Positions 29,826 through 39,152 are shown, counted from the stretch's first letter. The stretch: 64,000 bases of DNA from Spirosoma oryzae (GCF_003002825.1 NZ_PVTE01000019.1:1-64000); one strand, 5' to 3'. Notes: generated from the letters alone by a model not told the origin. Made by a program: numbers and translations.

Positions 29826-31808
29826 TTAGTCAGTTTCGCCCTGACGCCAGATTCGGCAACCAACCTCTTCGAAGACGACGTTCCCAACAGGCTCCAGGCC
29901 GGGAATAAAGGCAGGCAGTTCACCCGATAGCGCCACCGCGAAGGTATAGCCCGTTGGCGCGACGTGCGTCCAGGCCAGTACGTTCGTTTGCCGGTCGGGA
30001 CCAATCAGCCATTGGGTAGCTTGCCCGACGATAGCGGGCCAGATCAGTTCGGCGAAGGCGCGTATCCGGCTGATGGCTTCGAACTGCGCGGCATTCTGTC
30101 CCCACTCAAACGGCCCATGCGTAACCTTGTCCGGTTGCCGGTCGTCGCCGATCTGAAATACATATAGTTTGGAATACTCTTCATTGGCACCCCGCTCCAG
30201 GTGCAGATTCCGCACTTCGAAGCCAAGCCCGATGTAGCTGGGCATGTCCGTGAGAAATAAGGCGGTGAAGTAGCGAAACAAGTTTCCTGTGCGGTAAAAC
30301 TCGTCGAAACGGGGATCGTCTTTATCGGCCGTGATGACCGTAAAGTTAGGGGCAAACCGGCGCGTCTTCAGCAGCTGATAGTACCGGTTCAACTGCTGAC
30401 TAAATTCGGGGTCGGTCACGACCATCGATTGCAAATCACCCAGTGTCGAGTCAGCGTCGATCGCGTCGAGGTGATCGTTTTCATCGCCGTAGCCCATCAC
30501 GCCCGGCGGAGCCAGAAACGTTTCGGCGAAGAAACCGAAGTACGGCACGCCCGCCTGCTGCACATAGTGCTTGATGGCCCGCAGCGGATCGTAGTAGCCC
30601 AGGTCACCGGTCAGGTCGATCGGGGCACCCTGCGGACGCATCTGCACATGGGCCATGTCGCCCCGCATAAAATCGAAATTATACGCTTTCTGGCAGTCGG
30701 CCACCTTCTGGCAAATGTATGTCCAGGCGGGCTGATTCGGCTTGTCGAAATCCAGTTCCCAGTCCTGGTTGTCGTTTTTCGACTCGTAGAACCGATAGCG
30801 GGCCAGCGGTCCGAATACGCGCGACATGGCTTCGGGTTTGTCGAAGGCGTATTGATACCAGGTTTGCCCGTATTCATCGACCGTAAAGTCGTCGGCGTCG
30901 ATGTGAATACCGCGATACGGGGGTGCCATCGTCATCGGCAGCGTCTCGAAACCCTGGCTGGTCAAATGCCGGATCAGCTGAATGCGCCGGTATAGTCGTC
31001 CACCGTAATCATGCGGATAACCAAACAGAATCTGTGACCGCTGTTCGTTGGACATCATCGCCAGATCGGTTGAAAAGAAATCCTCCCGTGCAAACGAAAT
31101 CGGCGACCCATCGGCGGCCCCGGCCGACCGGAGAAACTGCCAGATCGACTCCTCCACGTATCGGTATACGAAGCTGCTGTGGTCGGCCAGTGTATCGCCA
31201 TCCCGCCGAACCCACTCAAACAGCGATGGGTTGGCCAGCACCATCTCGGAAAAGCGATCGGTGTGCGGGATGACGTCCATGCCTACCGTGCGCCCCATCG
31301 CGTGCAGCAGATTGACGACCGCCCGTAACTGCTTCTCTACGGTATCGAGCCCCGGTACGTACCGCGCCAGATCGACGTCGAAAAATTCGGGATTAATCTG
31401 CCAGCTTACCATGCCATATAAACTCCCGACAACGCCCGGCTCCCAGATCGGCAGCAGGTGGATACTGTCGTGGTGAGCCGGTAGCGTCAGCGTGTAGCCG
31501 ATCACGCGCCAGAACGAGCCAATCGTTCGCACGTTGATACCGACCATGTTACTTTTCTTCAGCCACGTGCTGTCGGGCTGATTACTCACAGGACTGGCAA
31601 TGGTTTGCTGCGGATCGAGGGCCCGGCGAAGCGTATCGTTGCCCAACCGCTTGTGCAGCATATCCAGAATCTGGTATACCGATAATTGAACAGCCGTCTG
31701 GGGCGGTAACCGGTCGATGTAGGACGTTCGACCAGTCTGATAGTCCGCCGTGTAGGTGGCGTAATTTTTCTGCCAGCGATCCTGTAAGTCAATCATATCA
31801 TAAGTCAT
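29826..31808 (-). CDS. Divergent GH13-like alpha-amylase family protein
   Basis: A 660-residue cytoplasmic (no signal) protein with a TIM-barrel glycosidase plan. HLLPIWEPGVVGSLYG is the early barrel region, VGMDVIPHTDRF corresponds to region I, FDFMRGDMAHV to region II (R and candidate nucleophile D), and YFGFFAETFLAP to region III (candidate acid E). Region IV, usually NHD, appears as ADKDDPRF, with Lys in place of His. A C-terminal beta domain follows. It may act on glucans or a sugar phosphate. A promoter-like TACATTTG lies five bases before 31808, so the start may instead be at 31796 (MIDLQDRW). Confidence 0.75.
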   Translation of the reverse strand: MTYDMIDLQDRWQKNYATYTADYQTGRTSYIDRLPPQTAVQLSVYQILDMLHKRLGNDTLRRALDPQQTIASPVSNQPDSTWLKKSNMVGINVRTIGSFWRVIGYTLTLPAHHDSIHLLPIWEPGVVGSLYGMVSWQINPEFFDVDLARYVPGLDTVEKQLRAVVNLLHAMGRTVGMDVIPHTDRFSEMVLANPSLFEWVRRDGDTLADHSSFVYRYVEESIWQFLRSAGAADGSPISFAREDFFSTDLAMMSNEQRSQILFGYPHDYGGRLYRRIQLIRHLTSQGFETLPMTMAPPYRGIHIDADDFTVDEYGQTWYQYAFDKPEAMSRVFGPLARYRFYESKNDNQDWELDFDKPNQPAWTYICQKVADCQKAYNFDFMRGDMAHVQMRPQGAPIDLTGDLGYYDPLRAIKHYVQQAGVPYFGFFAETFLAPPGVMGYGDENDHLDAIDADSTLGDLQSMVVTDPEFSQQLNRYYQLLKTRRFAPNFTVITADKDDPRFDEFYRTGNLFRYFTALFLTDMPSYIGLGFEVRNLHLERGANEEYSKLYVFQIGDDRQPDKVTHGPFEWGQNAAQFEAISRIRAFAELIWPAIVGQATQWLIGPDRQTNVLAWTHVAPTGYTFAVALSGELPAFIPGLEPVGNVVFEEVGCRIWRQGETD

Positions 31809-31812
31809 ATGG

Positions 31813-31820
31813 CAAATGTA
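31813..31820 (-). promoter_or_regulatory. Candidate -7 box for the GH13-like gene
   Basis: Minus-strand TACATTTG. If used, transcription would begin around 31807, favouring translation from 31808 without leader or from 31796. Confidence 0.4.
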
Positions 31821-31915
31821 AACCGCTTTTCAGAAAACCAAAGGCCTTACTCGCTTGTCCTATGCATAGAGCAAATCAGCCGATTGATAGCCTACTTTAC
31901 TAACCTTAACTGGAC

Positions 31916-33040
31916 ATGATAGATGCAGACGTAGTTGTGGTCGGCGGTGGCCTGGCAGGCCTGGTAGCAGCCCTTGAACTAGCGCGGGCCGGGCACGCGG
32001 TAACACTGGTTGAGCGAAAAACGTATCCTTTTCACCGCGTCTGTGGCGAATACATTTCCAACGAAGTACGGCCATACCTCGAATCGCTGGGCGTCGATCT
32101 GGCGGCACTTGGCGCTGTTAAAATCAATGAGTTTGTCGTCTCGTCACCGTCGGGTCGGCAGATAGCGGCCCCACTCGACCTGGGTGGTTTTGGCCTTAGC
32201 CGGTACCGGCTCGACCATACGCTGTATGGGCTGGGTCAGCAGGCGGGCGTTCGTTTTGTGACCGGCCTTGCCGTCGATGATATTCGCTATCAAAACAACC
32301 AGTTTACCGTGACACTCAGTGACGGACGTGCCGTTCAGTGTCGACAGGCAATTGGAGCCTTCGGTAAACGATCGCGGCTGGATAAAACGCTTGGCCGGGC
32401 GTTTATGCAGAAACCGTCGCCGTATGTGGGCATCAAATACCACGTTCGGATGGACTTCCCGCGCAACCAGATTGCCCTGCACAACTTTTCGGATGGCTAC
32501 TGCGGCATGTCGGCCATAGAAGATGACGCGTATTGCATCTGCTACCTGACAACGCGCCGGAACCTGCGGCAACACGGCAACATTCCGGCGATGGAACGGG
32601 CCATTCTTTACCAGAACCCGCATCTGAAAGCCGCCCTGTCCGACGCGGTTCATCTCTACGCCAAGCCAGAAGTCATCAACGAGATTTCGTTCGCACCCAA
32701 AAAGGCCGTCGAAAACCATATGCTGATGGCCGGCGATTCGGCCGGACTGATTACGCCCCTGTGCGGTAACGGTATGGCGATGGCCATTCACGGAGCCCGG
32801 CTTGCCAGCCGACTGACCAGTGCCTTTCTAGCCGGCCAGTTATCGCGTCAGGCGATGGAAACGACTTACCAACGCGATTGGTCAGCGCAGTTCGGCCGAC
32901 GATTGTGGGTAGGTCGTAGCATCCAGAAGCTGTTCGGTAGTCCGCTGGTGTCTGAACTGGCCCTGACGGCTTTTTCCGTCGTGCGCCCGGCCCTGCGGCA
33001 GGTGATGCAGCAAACCCACGGCGAGGTAATTGCGGTGTAG
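31916..33040 (+). CDS. FAD-dependent oxidoreductase (geranylgeranyl-reductase-like)
   Basis: N-terminal dinucleotide-binding motif VVVGGGLAGLVAALELARAG (6-25), then HRVCGEYISNEVRP typical of geranylgeranyl reductase and related flavin monooxygenases. A second FAD contact MLMAGDSAGLITPLCGNGM lies near residue 275. Relatives reduce isoprenoid chains or halogenate/hydroxylate polyketide-linked substrates. The substrate here is unknown. Its TAG stop forms part of a palindromic repeat. Confidence 0.82.
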   Translation: MIDADVVVVGGGLAGLVAALELARAGHAVTLVERKTYPFHRVCGEYISNEVRPYLESLGVDLAALGAVKINEFVVSSPSGRQIAAPLDLGGFGLSRYRLDHTLYGLGQQAGVRFVTGLAVDDIRYQNNQFTVTLSDGRAVQCRQAIGAFGKRSRLDKTLGRAFMQKPSPYVGIKYHVRMDFPRNQIALHNFSDGYCGMSAIEDDAYCICYLTTRRNLRQHGNIPAMERAILYQNPHLKAALSDAVHLYAKPEVINEISFAPKKAVENHMLMAGDSAGLITPLCGNGMAMAIHGARLASRLTSAFLAGQLSRQAMETTYQRDWSAQFGRRLWVGRSIQKLFGSPLVSELALTAFSVVRPALRQVMQQTHGEVIAV

Positions 33041-33138
33041 CTCAGACCACTTGGTCTGGAGGACGCGGCAGCGTCCAACAAAGTATCCGCGTTACACAAT
33101 TGGCTCGTCGGCCTCCAGACCAAGCGGTCTGGGCTACA
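33036..33138. repeat. Large palindromic repeat, family member 2
   Basis: TGTAGCTCAGACCACTTGG.. (33036-33062) is mirrored by ..CCAAGCGGTCTGGGCTACA (33112-33138), 25 of 27 positions. The left arm overlaps the stop codon of the FAD oxidoreductase gene and the right arm enters the end of the lrp-like gene (stop at 33134). A secondary palindrome GGACGC-GGCA-GCGTCC sits next to the left arm. Confidence 0.8.
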
Positions 33139-33595
33139 TATTAACCGGAACGACAGTCGAGTTTTTGATTTCGGCGATGACGAAAAAACTACTGATGTGG
33201 AGTGTACCGGGAATAACCGACAACTGCTCCTGGTAGAAATCGTTATAGTCGTCCATGTTACGAGCTACCATCTTGATCAAGTAATCGAACGTGCCCGATA
33301 CGCGATTACACTCCAGCACGTTCGGCAACATATGAACAGCCGCTTCGTAGGTTTCGAAACTGTCGCGGGTTTGTTTGTCGAGCGTTACCTGACAATAGGC
33401 CAGCAACGAACTGTCGATTTTCTTCCGGTTCAGAATCGTTACATACCGGTCGATAACACCGTCGCGTTCAAGGCGTCGGATGCGTTCGTGCACGGGCGTT
33501 TTCGACAGATTTATCTGCTGACCAATCTCCTGAATGGTTAGGCGGGCGTTCTGCTGAAGCAGGTCCAGAATTTGCCGATCAATGCGGTCAATCAT
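33134..33595 (-). CDS. Lrp/AsnC-family transcription regulator
   Basis: Winged-helix N-terminus RIDRQILDLLQQNARLTI followed by IGQQINLSKTPVHERIRRL, then the ligand-binding RAM domain (LECNRVSGTFDYLIKMVARN; SFFVIAEIKNSTVVP). 153 residues is normal. It is divergent from ald with 178 bases between starts, so it very probably controls alanine dehydrogenase in response to an amino acid. Confidence 0.92.
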   Translation of the reverse strand: MIDRIDRQILDLLQQNARLTIQEIGQQINLSKTPVHERIRRLERDGVIDRYVTILNRKKIDSSLLAYCQVTLDKQTRDSFETYEAAVHMLPNVLECNRVSGTFDYLIKMVARNMDDYNDFYQEQLSVIPGTLHISSFFVIAEIKNSTVVPVNM

Positions 33596-33726
33596 ACGTT
33601 GCGGGATATTTTACGGTGATCGCTCTATTATTAGCCAGCAATTGGGAATAATTCCTCTTAAACAGGCAACAATAAGACGTATTTCCCAAAAATAAGGCAG
33701 TAGCTAGAAAATAAATACAGTCAACC

Positions 33727-33734
33727 TACTTTTG
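33727..33734 (+). promoter_or_regulatory. Candidate -7 box for ald
   Basis: TACTTTTG lies 39 bases before the ald start in the lrp-ald divergent region. Binding sites of the regulator probably overlap this stretch, but no clear operator repeat is seen. Confidence 0.5.
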
Positions 33735-33773
33735 TACTGTTAGAAGTCACCAACCCCCAATCGGCCCACCATC

Positions 33774-34907
33774 ATGGTTATCGGCGTTCCCAAGGAGATA
33801 AAAAATAACGAAAACCGCGTGGCGTTAACGCCTGCTGGCGTCACTGAACTACGTAAGCACGGTCATACCGTCTATGTACAGGTGAATGCCGGTGTGAGCA
33901 GCGGTTTTGAGGATGCGGAATACATCGCAGCCGGTGCGCAGATGTTACCAACCATCGAGGAGGTCTACGGAATCGCCGAGATGATCATGAAGGTGAAGGA
34001 GCCGATTGCGCAGGAATACGATCTCATCAAGGAAAACCAGTTGCTGTTTACCTATTTCCACTTTGCGTCGTCGGAAGAACTGACGCGGGCAATGCTGGCA
34101 AAAGGAGCGGTTTGTCTGGCCTACGAAACCGTTGAGCGGCCCGACCGCAGCCTGCCGCTGCTCGTGCCGATGTCGGAAGTAGCCGGCCGGATGGCGGTGC
34201 AGGAAGGCGCTAAATACCTGGAGAAACCGCTGAAAGGCCGGGGTATCCTGCTGGGTGGCGTGCCGGGCGTAAAACCAGGCAACGTACTTATACTCGGCGG
34301 TGGTATCGTAGGTACACAGGCCGCTAAGATGGCCGCTGGTCTGGGCGCGCACGTGACGATCATGGACGTAAGCCTGGCGCGGCTGCGCTACCTGTCGGAC
34401 ATCATGCCGCCAAACGTGCAGACAATGATGTCGAACGAGTACAACATCCGGGAAATGATCAAGGTGAGTGACCTGATTATCGGGGCAGTACTGATTCCGG
34501 GTGCGAAAGCCCCTCACCTCATCACCCGCGACATGCTGAAACTGATGCGGGCGGGTACGGTACTGGTTGACGTAGCTGTCGATCAGGGCGGCTGTATCGA
34601 AACCTGTCACCCAACGACGCACGAAGATCCGACATTCATCATCGACGATGTCGTCCACTACTGTGTCGCCAACATGCCGGGTGCGGTACCCTATACGAGC
34701 ACGGTGGCGCTGACCAACGCGACGCTTCCCTACGCGCTGCAACTGGCCAACAAAGGCTGGCAGCAGGCCTGCCGCGACAATATGGACCTGCGCCTGGGTC
34801 TGAACGTGGTCGAAGGCAAAGTGCTGTACCAGGGCGTAGCCGAAGCGTTTGGCCTGCCCCTCACCGACGTAAATTCCGTGCTGACCCGCGAAGCGGAGTT
34901 AGCCTGA
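33774..34907 (+). CDS. ald: Alanine dehydrogenase
   Basis: Reversibly deaminates L-alanine to pyruvate with NAD. The 377-residue protein starts MVIGVPKEIKNNENRVAL (substrate-binding Arg), has MKVKEPIAQEYDLI with catalytic Lys, YFHFASSEELT with catalytic His, and the NAD-binding LILGGGIVGTQAAKMAAGLG. The ending NMPGAVPYTSTVALTNATLP is the family signature. Monocistronic with its own strong terminator. Confidence 0.97.
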   Translation: MVIGVPKEIKNNENRVALTPAGVTELRKHGHTVYVQVNAGVSSGFEDAEYIAAGAQMLPTIEEVYGIAEMIMKVKEPIAQEYDLIKENQLLFTYFHFASSEELTRAMLAKGAVCLAYETVERPDRSLPLLVPMSEVAGRMAVQEGAKYLEKPLKGRGILLGGVPGVKPGNVLILGGGIVGTQAAKMAAGLGAHVTIMDVSLARLRYLSDIMPPNVQTMMSNEYNIREMIKVSDLIIGAVLIPGAKAPHLITRDMLKLMRAGTVLVDVAVDQGGCIETCHPTTHEDPTFIIDDVVHYCVANMPGAVPYTSTVALTNATLPYALQLANKGWQQACRDNMDLRLGLNVVEGKVLYQGVAEAFGLPLTDVNSVLTREAELA

Positions 34908-34938
34908 TTATAGCATTACTTTTTCATCGACAGACGAT

Positions 34939-34970
34939 GGCCACTCTCAACCGGGAGTGGCCTTTTTTTT
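34939..34970 (+). terminator. Terminator of ald
   Basis: GGCCACTC..GAGTGGCC hairpin followed by eight T. Confidence 0.93.
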
Positions 34971-34975
34971 GACTT

Positions 34976-35054
34976 GAGAAGCAAGAGGTAAGACACAAGG
35001 AGAAAGACGGTTTGCACCAGCATCTTTACTTCTGTGTCTTACCTCTTGCTTCTC
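34976..35054. repeat. Perfect 22-base inverted repeat
   Basis: GAGAAGCAAGAGGTAAGACA.. (34976-34997) and its exact complement (35033-35054) flank 35 bases. It lies right after the ald terminator and 18 bases before the end of the minus-strand 97-residue gene. It does not have a T run of its own and looks like a mobile or RNA-level repeat rather than a second terminator. Confidence 0.8.
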
Positions 35055-35072
35055 TTATCTGTTTTCTTTCTT

Positions 35073-35366
35073 CTACCCCTTCAACCACTGCTTCGCCAAC
35101 GCAAGCCATTCGTCGTCGAGCGAACCGGTAAATACGGGGGTTTTGGCCCGGCGGTACCAATAGCCAGCATTCCAGTCGTCGCCCTCTTTGCGGTGCAGGT
35201 AAGCGTGCAACCGGTCGTGATTAGCCTCCCCTTCCCGCGCTTGGGCAATGTTATGGGCTTCTTCCCACTGTTCGTTGGCGTCGTGCCAGAGTGCCCGAAG
35301 CAGGGGCGACACGTTGGCGGGGGGCTGTGCCTGTAACAGCGATGTGCGAAATTCGTCAATGGTCAT
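35073..35366 (-). CDS. Conserved hypothetical protein (97 aa)
   Basis: A small soluble protein with EANHDRLHAYLHRKEGDDWN (about 47-66) followed by AGYWYRRAKTP, a pattern I recall from uncharacterised proteins of many bacteria. The conserved His, Arg, Trp and Tyr residues suggest a binding or catalytic site, but no activity is known. Start MTIDEFRTSLLQ at 35366. Confidence 0.65.
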   Translation of the reverse strand: MTIDEFRTSLLQAQPPANVSPLLRALWHDANEQWEEAHNIAQAREGEANHDRLHAYLHRKEGDDWNAGYWYRRAKTPVFTGSLDDEWLALAKQWLKG

Positions 35367-35546
35367 GGATGGCCTGATTTACATAGGGTTCATAAGCCGG
35401 CTTGCGTATACGTTGTACTTGCTTACCTGTATCCGTCGGTATGGTTGTTTCATCACCACCGGTAGATGCCTGGTTCAGAATCTTGCAACTAGTACTATCG
35501 ACGTTGATCGATTCACTTATTGACACTCAGGTCCACTCACCCGATC

Positions 35547-36341
35547 TTATCGCCAGCCCGTGCGGAGAATGCCGTTTAGCTGCTCGTAGGGAACTGTTAT
35601 TTCGATAGGGCCCAGTGCATAGGCTGCTATCTCATATGGGTTGTAGTAGAACGTCAGTCCTTTCCGGTCGATGCCGACATTGGCAGGCAGGAAAAATTTA
35701 CCGTCGCGCAGGAAGTAGCCGCGTTCTTCGAGATTGTGTTGGGGAAGCAGGCCCTGCTCTTTGCGGAAGGCCCGCTCCACGATTTTCAGTAACGCGGTCG
35801 TATCCGACACCATATCGTTCAGGGTCAGCGTATTACCGGTCCGTCGGTCGAAGTTCATGAACGTGGTGTTGGAATTCGGGTGCGCCCCGCCCGTGTAGGC
35901 GTAGTTGTCCAGTTGCACCGTCATCACCTTCGGGCTGGTATACAGCGTATCGAGCTTGGTTTCAAGATCCCAGCAGCCGCCCATACCGTCCAGTTCAGAA
36001 ACGACCTGTTTGTAATCAGCCAGAAACAGCTGTCCTGCTTTTGCCAGATTCGTACGGGCGTCGGGGTTACCCGCCAGCGCGGCACTGTCGAGCCAGCTTG
36101 TCACGCTGCCCGCACTGAGCCGCTGTAAACTATCGTTGATGCGCCGACCCGCGTCCGACTCGTCGACCAGCTGAAAATACGACACCGACACGTCAATCCC
36201 CTTGTTGGTGGTTGTATCACAAGGGTACGGACTGTCGAGCGTATACTGCTCGCGTTTGAGTTGAGGTGGTCCCGAGGGTGTATTCGTGCAGGCAACTAAA
36301 AAGAGGAAACAGCCTGGTAGCAGGCGGAAGAGCGTAATCAT
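35547..36341 (-). CDS. DUF3298/RsiV-like lipoprotein
   Basis: Start at 36341 gives the signal MITLFRLLPGCFLFLVACTN with lipobox LVAC. The domain has VMTVQLDNYAYTGGAHPNS followed by TFMNFDRRTGNTLTLNDM, the DUF3298 signature found in RsiV-type lysozyme-sensing proteins, preceded by a DUF4163-like N-terminal part. It lacks the transmembrane anti-sigma portion. It could be a periplasmic lysozyme-binding or peptidoglycan-related lipoprotein. Confidence 0.8.
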   Translation of the reverse strand: MITLFRLLPGCFLFLVACTNTPSGPPQLKREQYTLDSPYPCDTTTNKGIDVSVSYFQLVDESDAGRRINDSLQRLSAGSVTSWLDSAALAGNPDARTNLAKAGQLFLADYKQVVSELDGMGGCWDLETKLDTLYTSPKVMTVQLDNYAYTGGAHPNSNTTFMNFDRRTGNTLTLNDMVSDTTALLKIVERAFRKEQGLLPQHNLEERGYFLRDGKFFLPANVGIDRKGLTFYYNPYEIAAYALGPIEITVPYEQLNGILRTGWR

Positions 36342-36437
36342 ACTGACGGTAAGAAGCGATCCGAACTCGTGCTGTCGGTACCGCATAGCGAGCTGAGGGA
36401 CCGATCGATTCGCCAGACTGTACGCTGACCGCCCTCT

Positions 36438-37175
36438 TTACAAACTTAATAAATCTTTGAACCGAATCGCCTGCCGTCGGCTAATTTCGATCTTATCTCC
36501 TCCGCGTAGGGTTACCAGCAAACCACCGCTAAACCAGGGTTCGATCTTCTCGATCCATTGCAGATTAATGATATGTTTCCGGTTGGCCCGGAAGAACGTA
36601 ACCGGGTCGAGCCGATCTTCCAGGGCGTTCAGCGATTTCAGTACCAGCGGTTTCTGATCGTCGAAATAGAGCCGGACATAGTTACCCATCGACTCGAACA
36701 GCCGCACTTTCCCCAGCTTCACAAACCAGCATTTTTCGCCGTCTTTTACGAACACCTGATCGTTTTCACCGAGCAGTTTATGCCCACTCGACTGACCCGC
36801 CGATGTGCTTGGCTCGGTTGCGTGCTGCTCTTCTTCAACCCGGTGAATCGCTTCCGACAGCCGCGCCAGCTCGACGGGCTTGAGCAGGTAATCGAGCGCA
36901 TTGAACTCAAAAGCTTTGATCGCGTATTCGTCGTAAGCCGTCGTAAAAATGACTTCCGGCGCTTTTCCCTCGATAGACTGTAACAACTCGAACCCGTTTT
37001 TGCCGGGCATCTGTATATCCAGAAAGAGCAGTTCAGGCTCCAGTTCGTCAATCATCGGCAGGGCTTCGTCGGCATTGGCCGCTTCACCAACAATCTGAAT
37101 TTTAGGGAAATTTTCCAGCAATCGACGCAGTTCGTTACGCGCCAGCCGTTCATCATCAACGATAAGTGTTTTCAT
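36438..37175 (-). CDS. LytTR-type response regulator
   Basis: Receiver domain 1-118 (MKTLIVDDERLARNELR; phosphorylation site in LFLDIQMPGKNG; TAYDEYAIKAFEFNALDYLLKP) and a C-terminal LytTR DNA-binding domain (FFRANRKHIINLQWIEKI to EISRRQAIRFKDLL). It works with the kinase gene just upstream at 37262-38332. The target genes cannot be read here; this pair type is very common in Cytophagales. Confidence 0.93.
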   Translation of the reverse strand: MKTLIVDDERLARNELRRLLENFPKIQIVGEAANADEALPMIDELEPELLFLDIQMPGKNGFELLQSIEGKAPEVIFTTAYDEYAIKAFEFNALDYLLKPVELARLSEAIHRVEEEQHATEPSTSAGQSSGHKLLGENDQVFVKDGEKCWFVKLGKVRLFESMGNYVRLYFDDQKPLVLKSLNALEDRLDPVTFFRANRKHIINLQWIEKIEPWFSGGLLVTLRGGDKIEISRRQAIRFKDLLSL

Positions 37176-37261
37176 AAGGATTGGTTTGAGGTTTCTGTTT
37201 CCGGTTTACAGTATACGGTTTAAAGGAAGTCGGCTTCTGTAAACTGTGCACCGAAAACCGG

Positions 37262-38326
37262 TCACCGGAGTGCGGCCTCCCGCCGGCGGAAGATGGTATC
37301 GGATTGAATGGGAATGATAATATCGGCCCGGACAGTCGTGTCGTCCTCCTGCCCGATGGTAAACGTCGCTTCGGGACCGTAGAGCAGGTCGAGTCGCTGT
37401 GCTGTATTTGCCAGACCGAAGCCGCCCGACGCTTCCTTATCGCCCAGCACGCCGGTGTTTCGAATCGAGAGGTGAAGTTTCTCGTCATCGAGCCGCGACG
37501 TTACGTCGACGAAGCCCCCGCTGACGCCCTTCGACACGCCATGCTTGATTGCATTCTCGACCAGTGTCTGTAACATCATCGGCGGTACCTGCCAGAACAG
37601 CGTACGCGGGTCCAGCTCGATATGCGACTGCAACCGCTCTTCGTACCGCACCTTTTCCAATGACAGGTAATCTTCGACGGTCTTGATTTCTTCACGCAGC
37701 TCAACGGTTTTACGCCGGTCGGCCAGCAGCGAATTACGCAGTAGATTCGACAACTGCGTAATGCTTTGCTGCGCTTTGGTGGGATTTTCGTAGACCAGCG
37801 CCCGGATGCTGTTGAGCGCGTTGAACATAAAATGCGGGTTCAGCTGCGAGCGTAAGACTTTTGCTTCGGTATCCCGAATGCTCGTTTTCAGCAGAATCTG
37901 TTCGATTTCAGCGTCGCGCGTCCGTTCCACATAATGGTAGACGGTATAGCTCAGGACCCACGCCAGCATGGTTTTCCCCCAGGTCATGATGTAGCCCATC
38001 ACAATCCAGGGTTCATCGGCGAAATAGGTGGGAACGATAATCCGGTCGATGGGCAGGTTGACGGCGGTCATGATGAGCGCCAGTACAAACACGGACAGCA
38101 ACACGCGGGGTGCCAGTTGCAGAAACGGCAACCGAACCCAGTTGAGCCGCCGGATCATCAGCCGGTACAGGTGCGTAAGGGAGATACCCAGTCCGATATT
38201 GGCAATGGCCAGGTACAGGGCATTTGGGTCGAAACCATCCTGGAACAGATAGGCCAGATACTCCACCAGAATCAGGAGTGTCCACCCAAAAATCTGACAA
38301 GTCCAGTATATTTTTCGCTTCGACAT
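37262..38326 (-). CDS. LytS-like sensor histidine kinase
   Basis: Start at 38326 (MSKRKIYWTCQIFGWTLL) or two codons earlier. Four hydrophobic segments occupy the first 150 residues, then the HisKA_7TM/LytS-type kinase core with LRSQLNPHFMFNALNSIRAL (phosphoacceptor His) and an ATPase domain with MLQTLVENAIKHGVSKG and GGFGLANTAQRL. It phosphorylates the LytTR regulator downstream, 86 bases away. The spacer contains an imperfect inverted repeat (37192-37263). Confidence 0.9.
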   Translation of the reverse strand: MSKRKIYWTCQIFGWTLLILVEYLAYLFQDGFDPNALYLAIANIGLGISLTHLYRLMIRRLNWVRLPFLQLAPRVLLSVFVLALIMTAVNLPIDRIIVPTYFADEPWIVMGYIMTWGKTMLAWVLSYTVYHYVERTRDAEIEQILLKTSIRDTEAKVLRSQLNPHFMFNALNSIRALVYENPTKAQQSITQLSNLLRNSLLADRRKTVELREEIKTVEDYLSLEKVRYEERLQSHIELDPRTLFWQVPPMMLQTLVENAIKHGVSKGVSGGFVDVTSRLDDEKLHLSIRNTGVLGDKEASGGFGLANTAQRLDLLYGPEATFTIGQEDDTTVRADIIIPIQSDTIFRRREAALR

Positions 38327-38458
38327 ACCCATTTCTACACGCTCCTGTTTTCCAGTCTAAAGGCGAATGTACAACGATCGAACCGTACACCCGGCATTTT
38401 TACAGTAATGGAAATATAGGGGGAGGAAAGGGTAAATACGTCAAAGGGAGGAAACCGA

Positions 38459-39094
38459 TCAGACCAGGGCCAGCGACAGCAGATGCGCGGTATCGTTGGC
38501 CAGTTCGACGGTAAACGTTTTTGTCTCGTAGTTATACTGAAGCAGGTACAGGCACAGGTTGCTGTGTTCAAACTGATCCATATCCGACAGCGGACGGCCT
38601 GTCAGCCAGCAAAGCAGTATCCGAATGGCCCGGCCGTGCATGGCAATCAGAATGGGATTTTCGTCAGGGTGCGACAGAATAACGTCCATTGCTTCGCGTT
38701 GCCGGACAACAACCTGCTCCGGGCTTTCTCCGCCCTCGGTCGTGCGGGCCGTGTTACCCGACGACCAGGCATCGGTCAGGCTCCGGTAGTACTCGTCGTC
38801 GGTATTTCCCGGCGCGCGGCCTTCCATGATGCCCCAGCTGATCTCATTCAGCCCCGTCAGTTTTTCGTAGGGAATGCCCAGGTTGATAAACGGCTCGGCG
38901 GTCTGGTAGGTCCGTTTCAGGCCCGACACGTATATCTTCTCGAAGGGTACGTGCTGGTAGGCCTGAAAAAAAGCCTGTGCCTGCGCCCGGCCCATGTCGT
39001 TGAGGTCGGAGTCGACGCCACTGCCCTGTACCACGCCCCGGCGGTTGAAATCGGTTTCGCCGTGGCGAATCAGGTAGATCGTTTTTTGCTGCAA
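38459..39094 (-). CDS. Histidine phosphatase family protein
   Basis: The RHG motif YLIRHGETDFNRRGVVQG at residues 7-24 with the phospho-accepting His, the second half GLKRTYQTAEPF and the late motif IAMHGRAIRILLCWLTG mark the phosphoglycerate-mutase-like phosphatases. 211 residues. Substrate could be a sugar phosphate or nucleotide such as alpha-ribazole phosphate. Confidence 0.88.
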   Translation of the reverse strand: MQQKTIYLIRHGETDFNRRGVVQGSGVDSDLNDMGRAQAQAFFQAYQHVPFEKIYVSGLKRTYQTAEPFINLGIPYEKLTGLNEISWGIMEGRAPGNTDDEYYRSLTDAWSSGNTARTTEGGESPEQVVVRQREAMDVILSHPDENPILIAMHGRAIRILLCWLTGRPLSDMDQFEHSNLCLYLLQYNYETKTFTVELANDTAHLLSLALV

Positions 39095-39099
39095 GCCTG

Positions 39100-39107
39100 T
39101 AGATTTG
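39100..39107 (+). promoter_or_regulatory. Candidate -7 box for the thioesterase gene
   Basis: TAGATTTG, 45 bases before the ATG at 39153, in the divergent region with the phosphatase gene. Confidence 0.4.
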
Positions 39108-39152
39108 TCAATCCTGGAATCAGGAGACGAAATTACGCAAAAACCCGCCTTT

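Noticed and set aside
37192-37263. Imperfect inverted repeat between the LytTR regulator and its kinase
   Set aside because: Arms pair only in patches (around GTTTACAG), so it is too weak to call a defined element.
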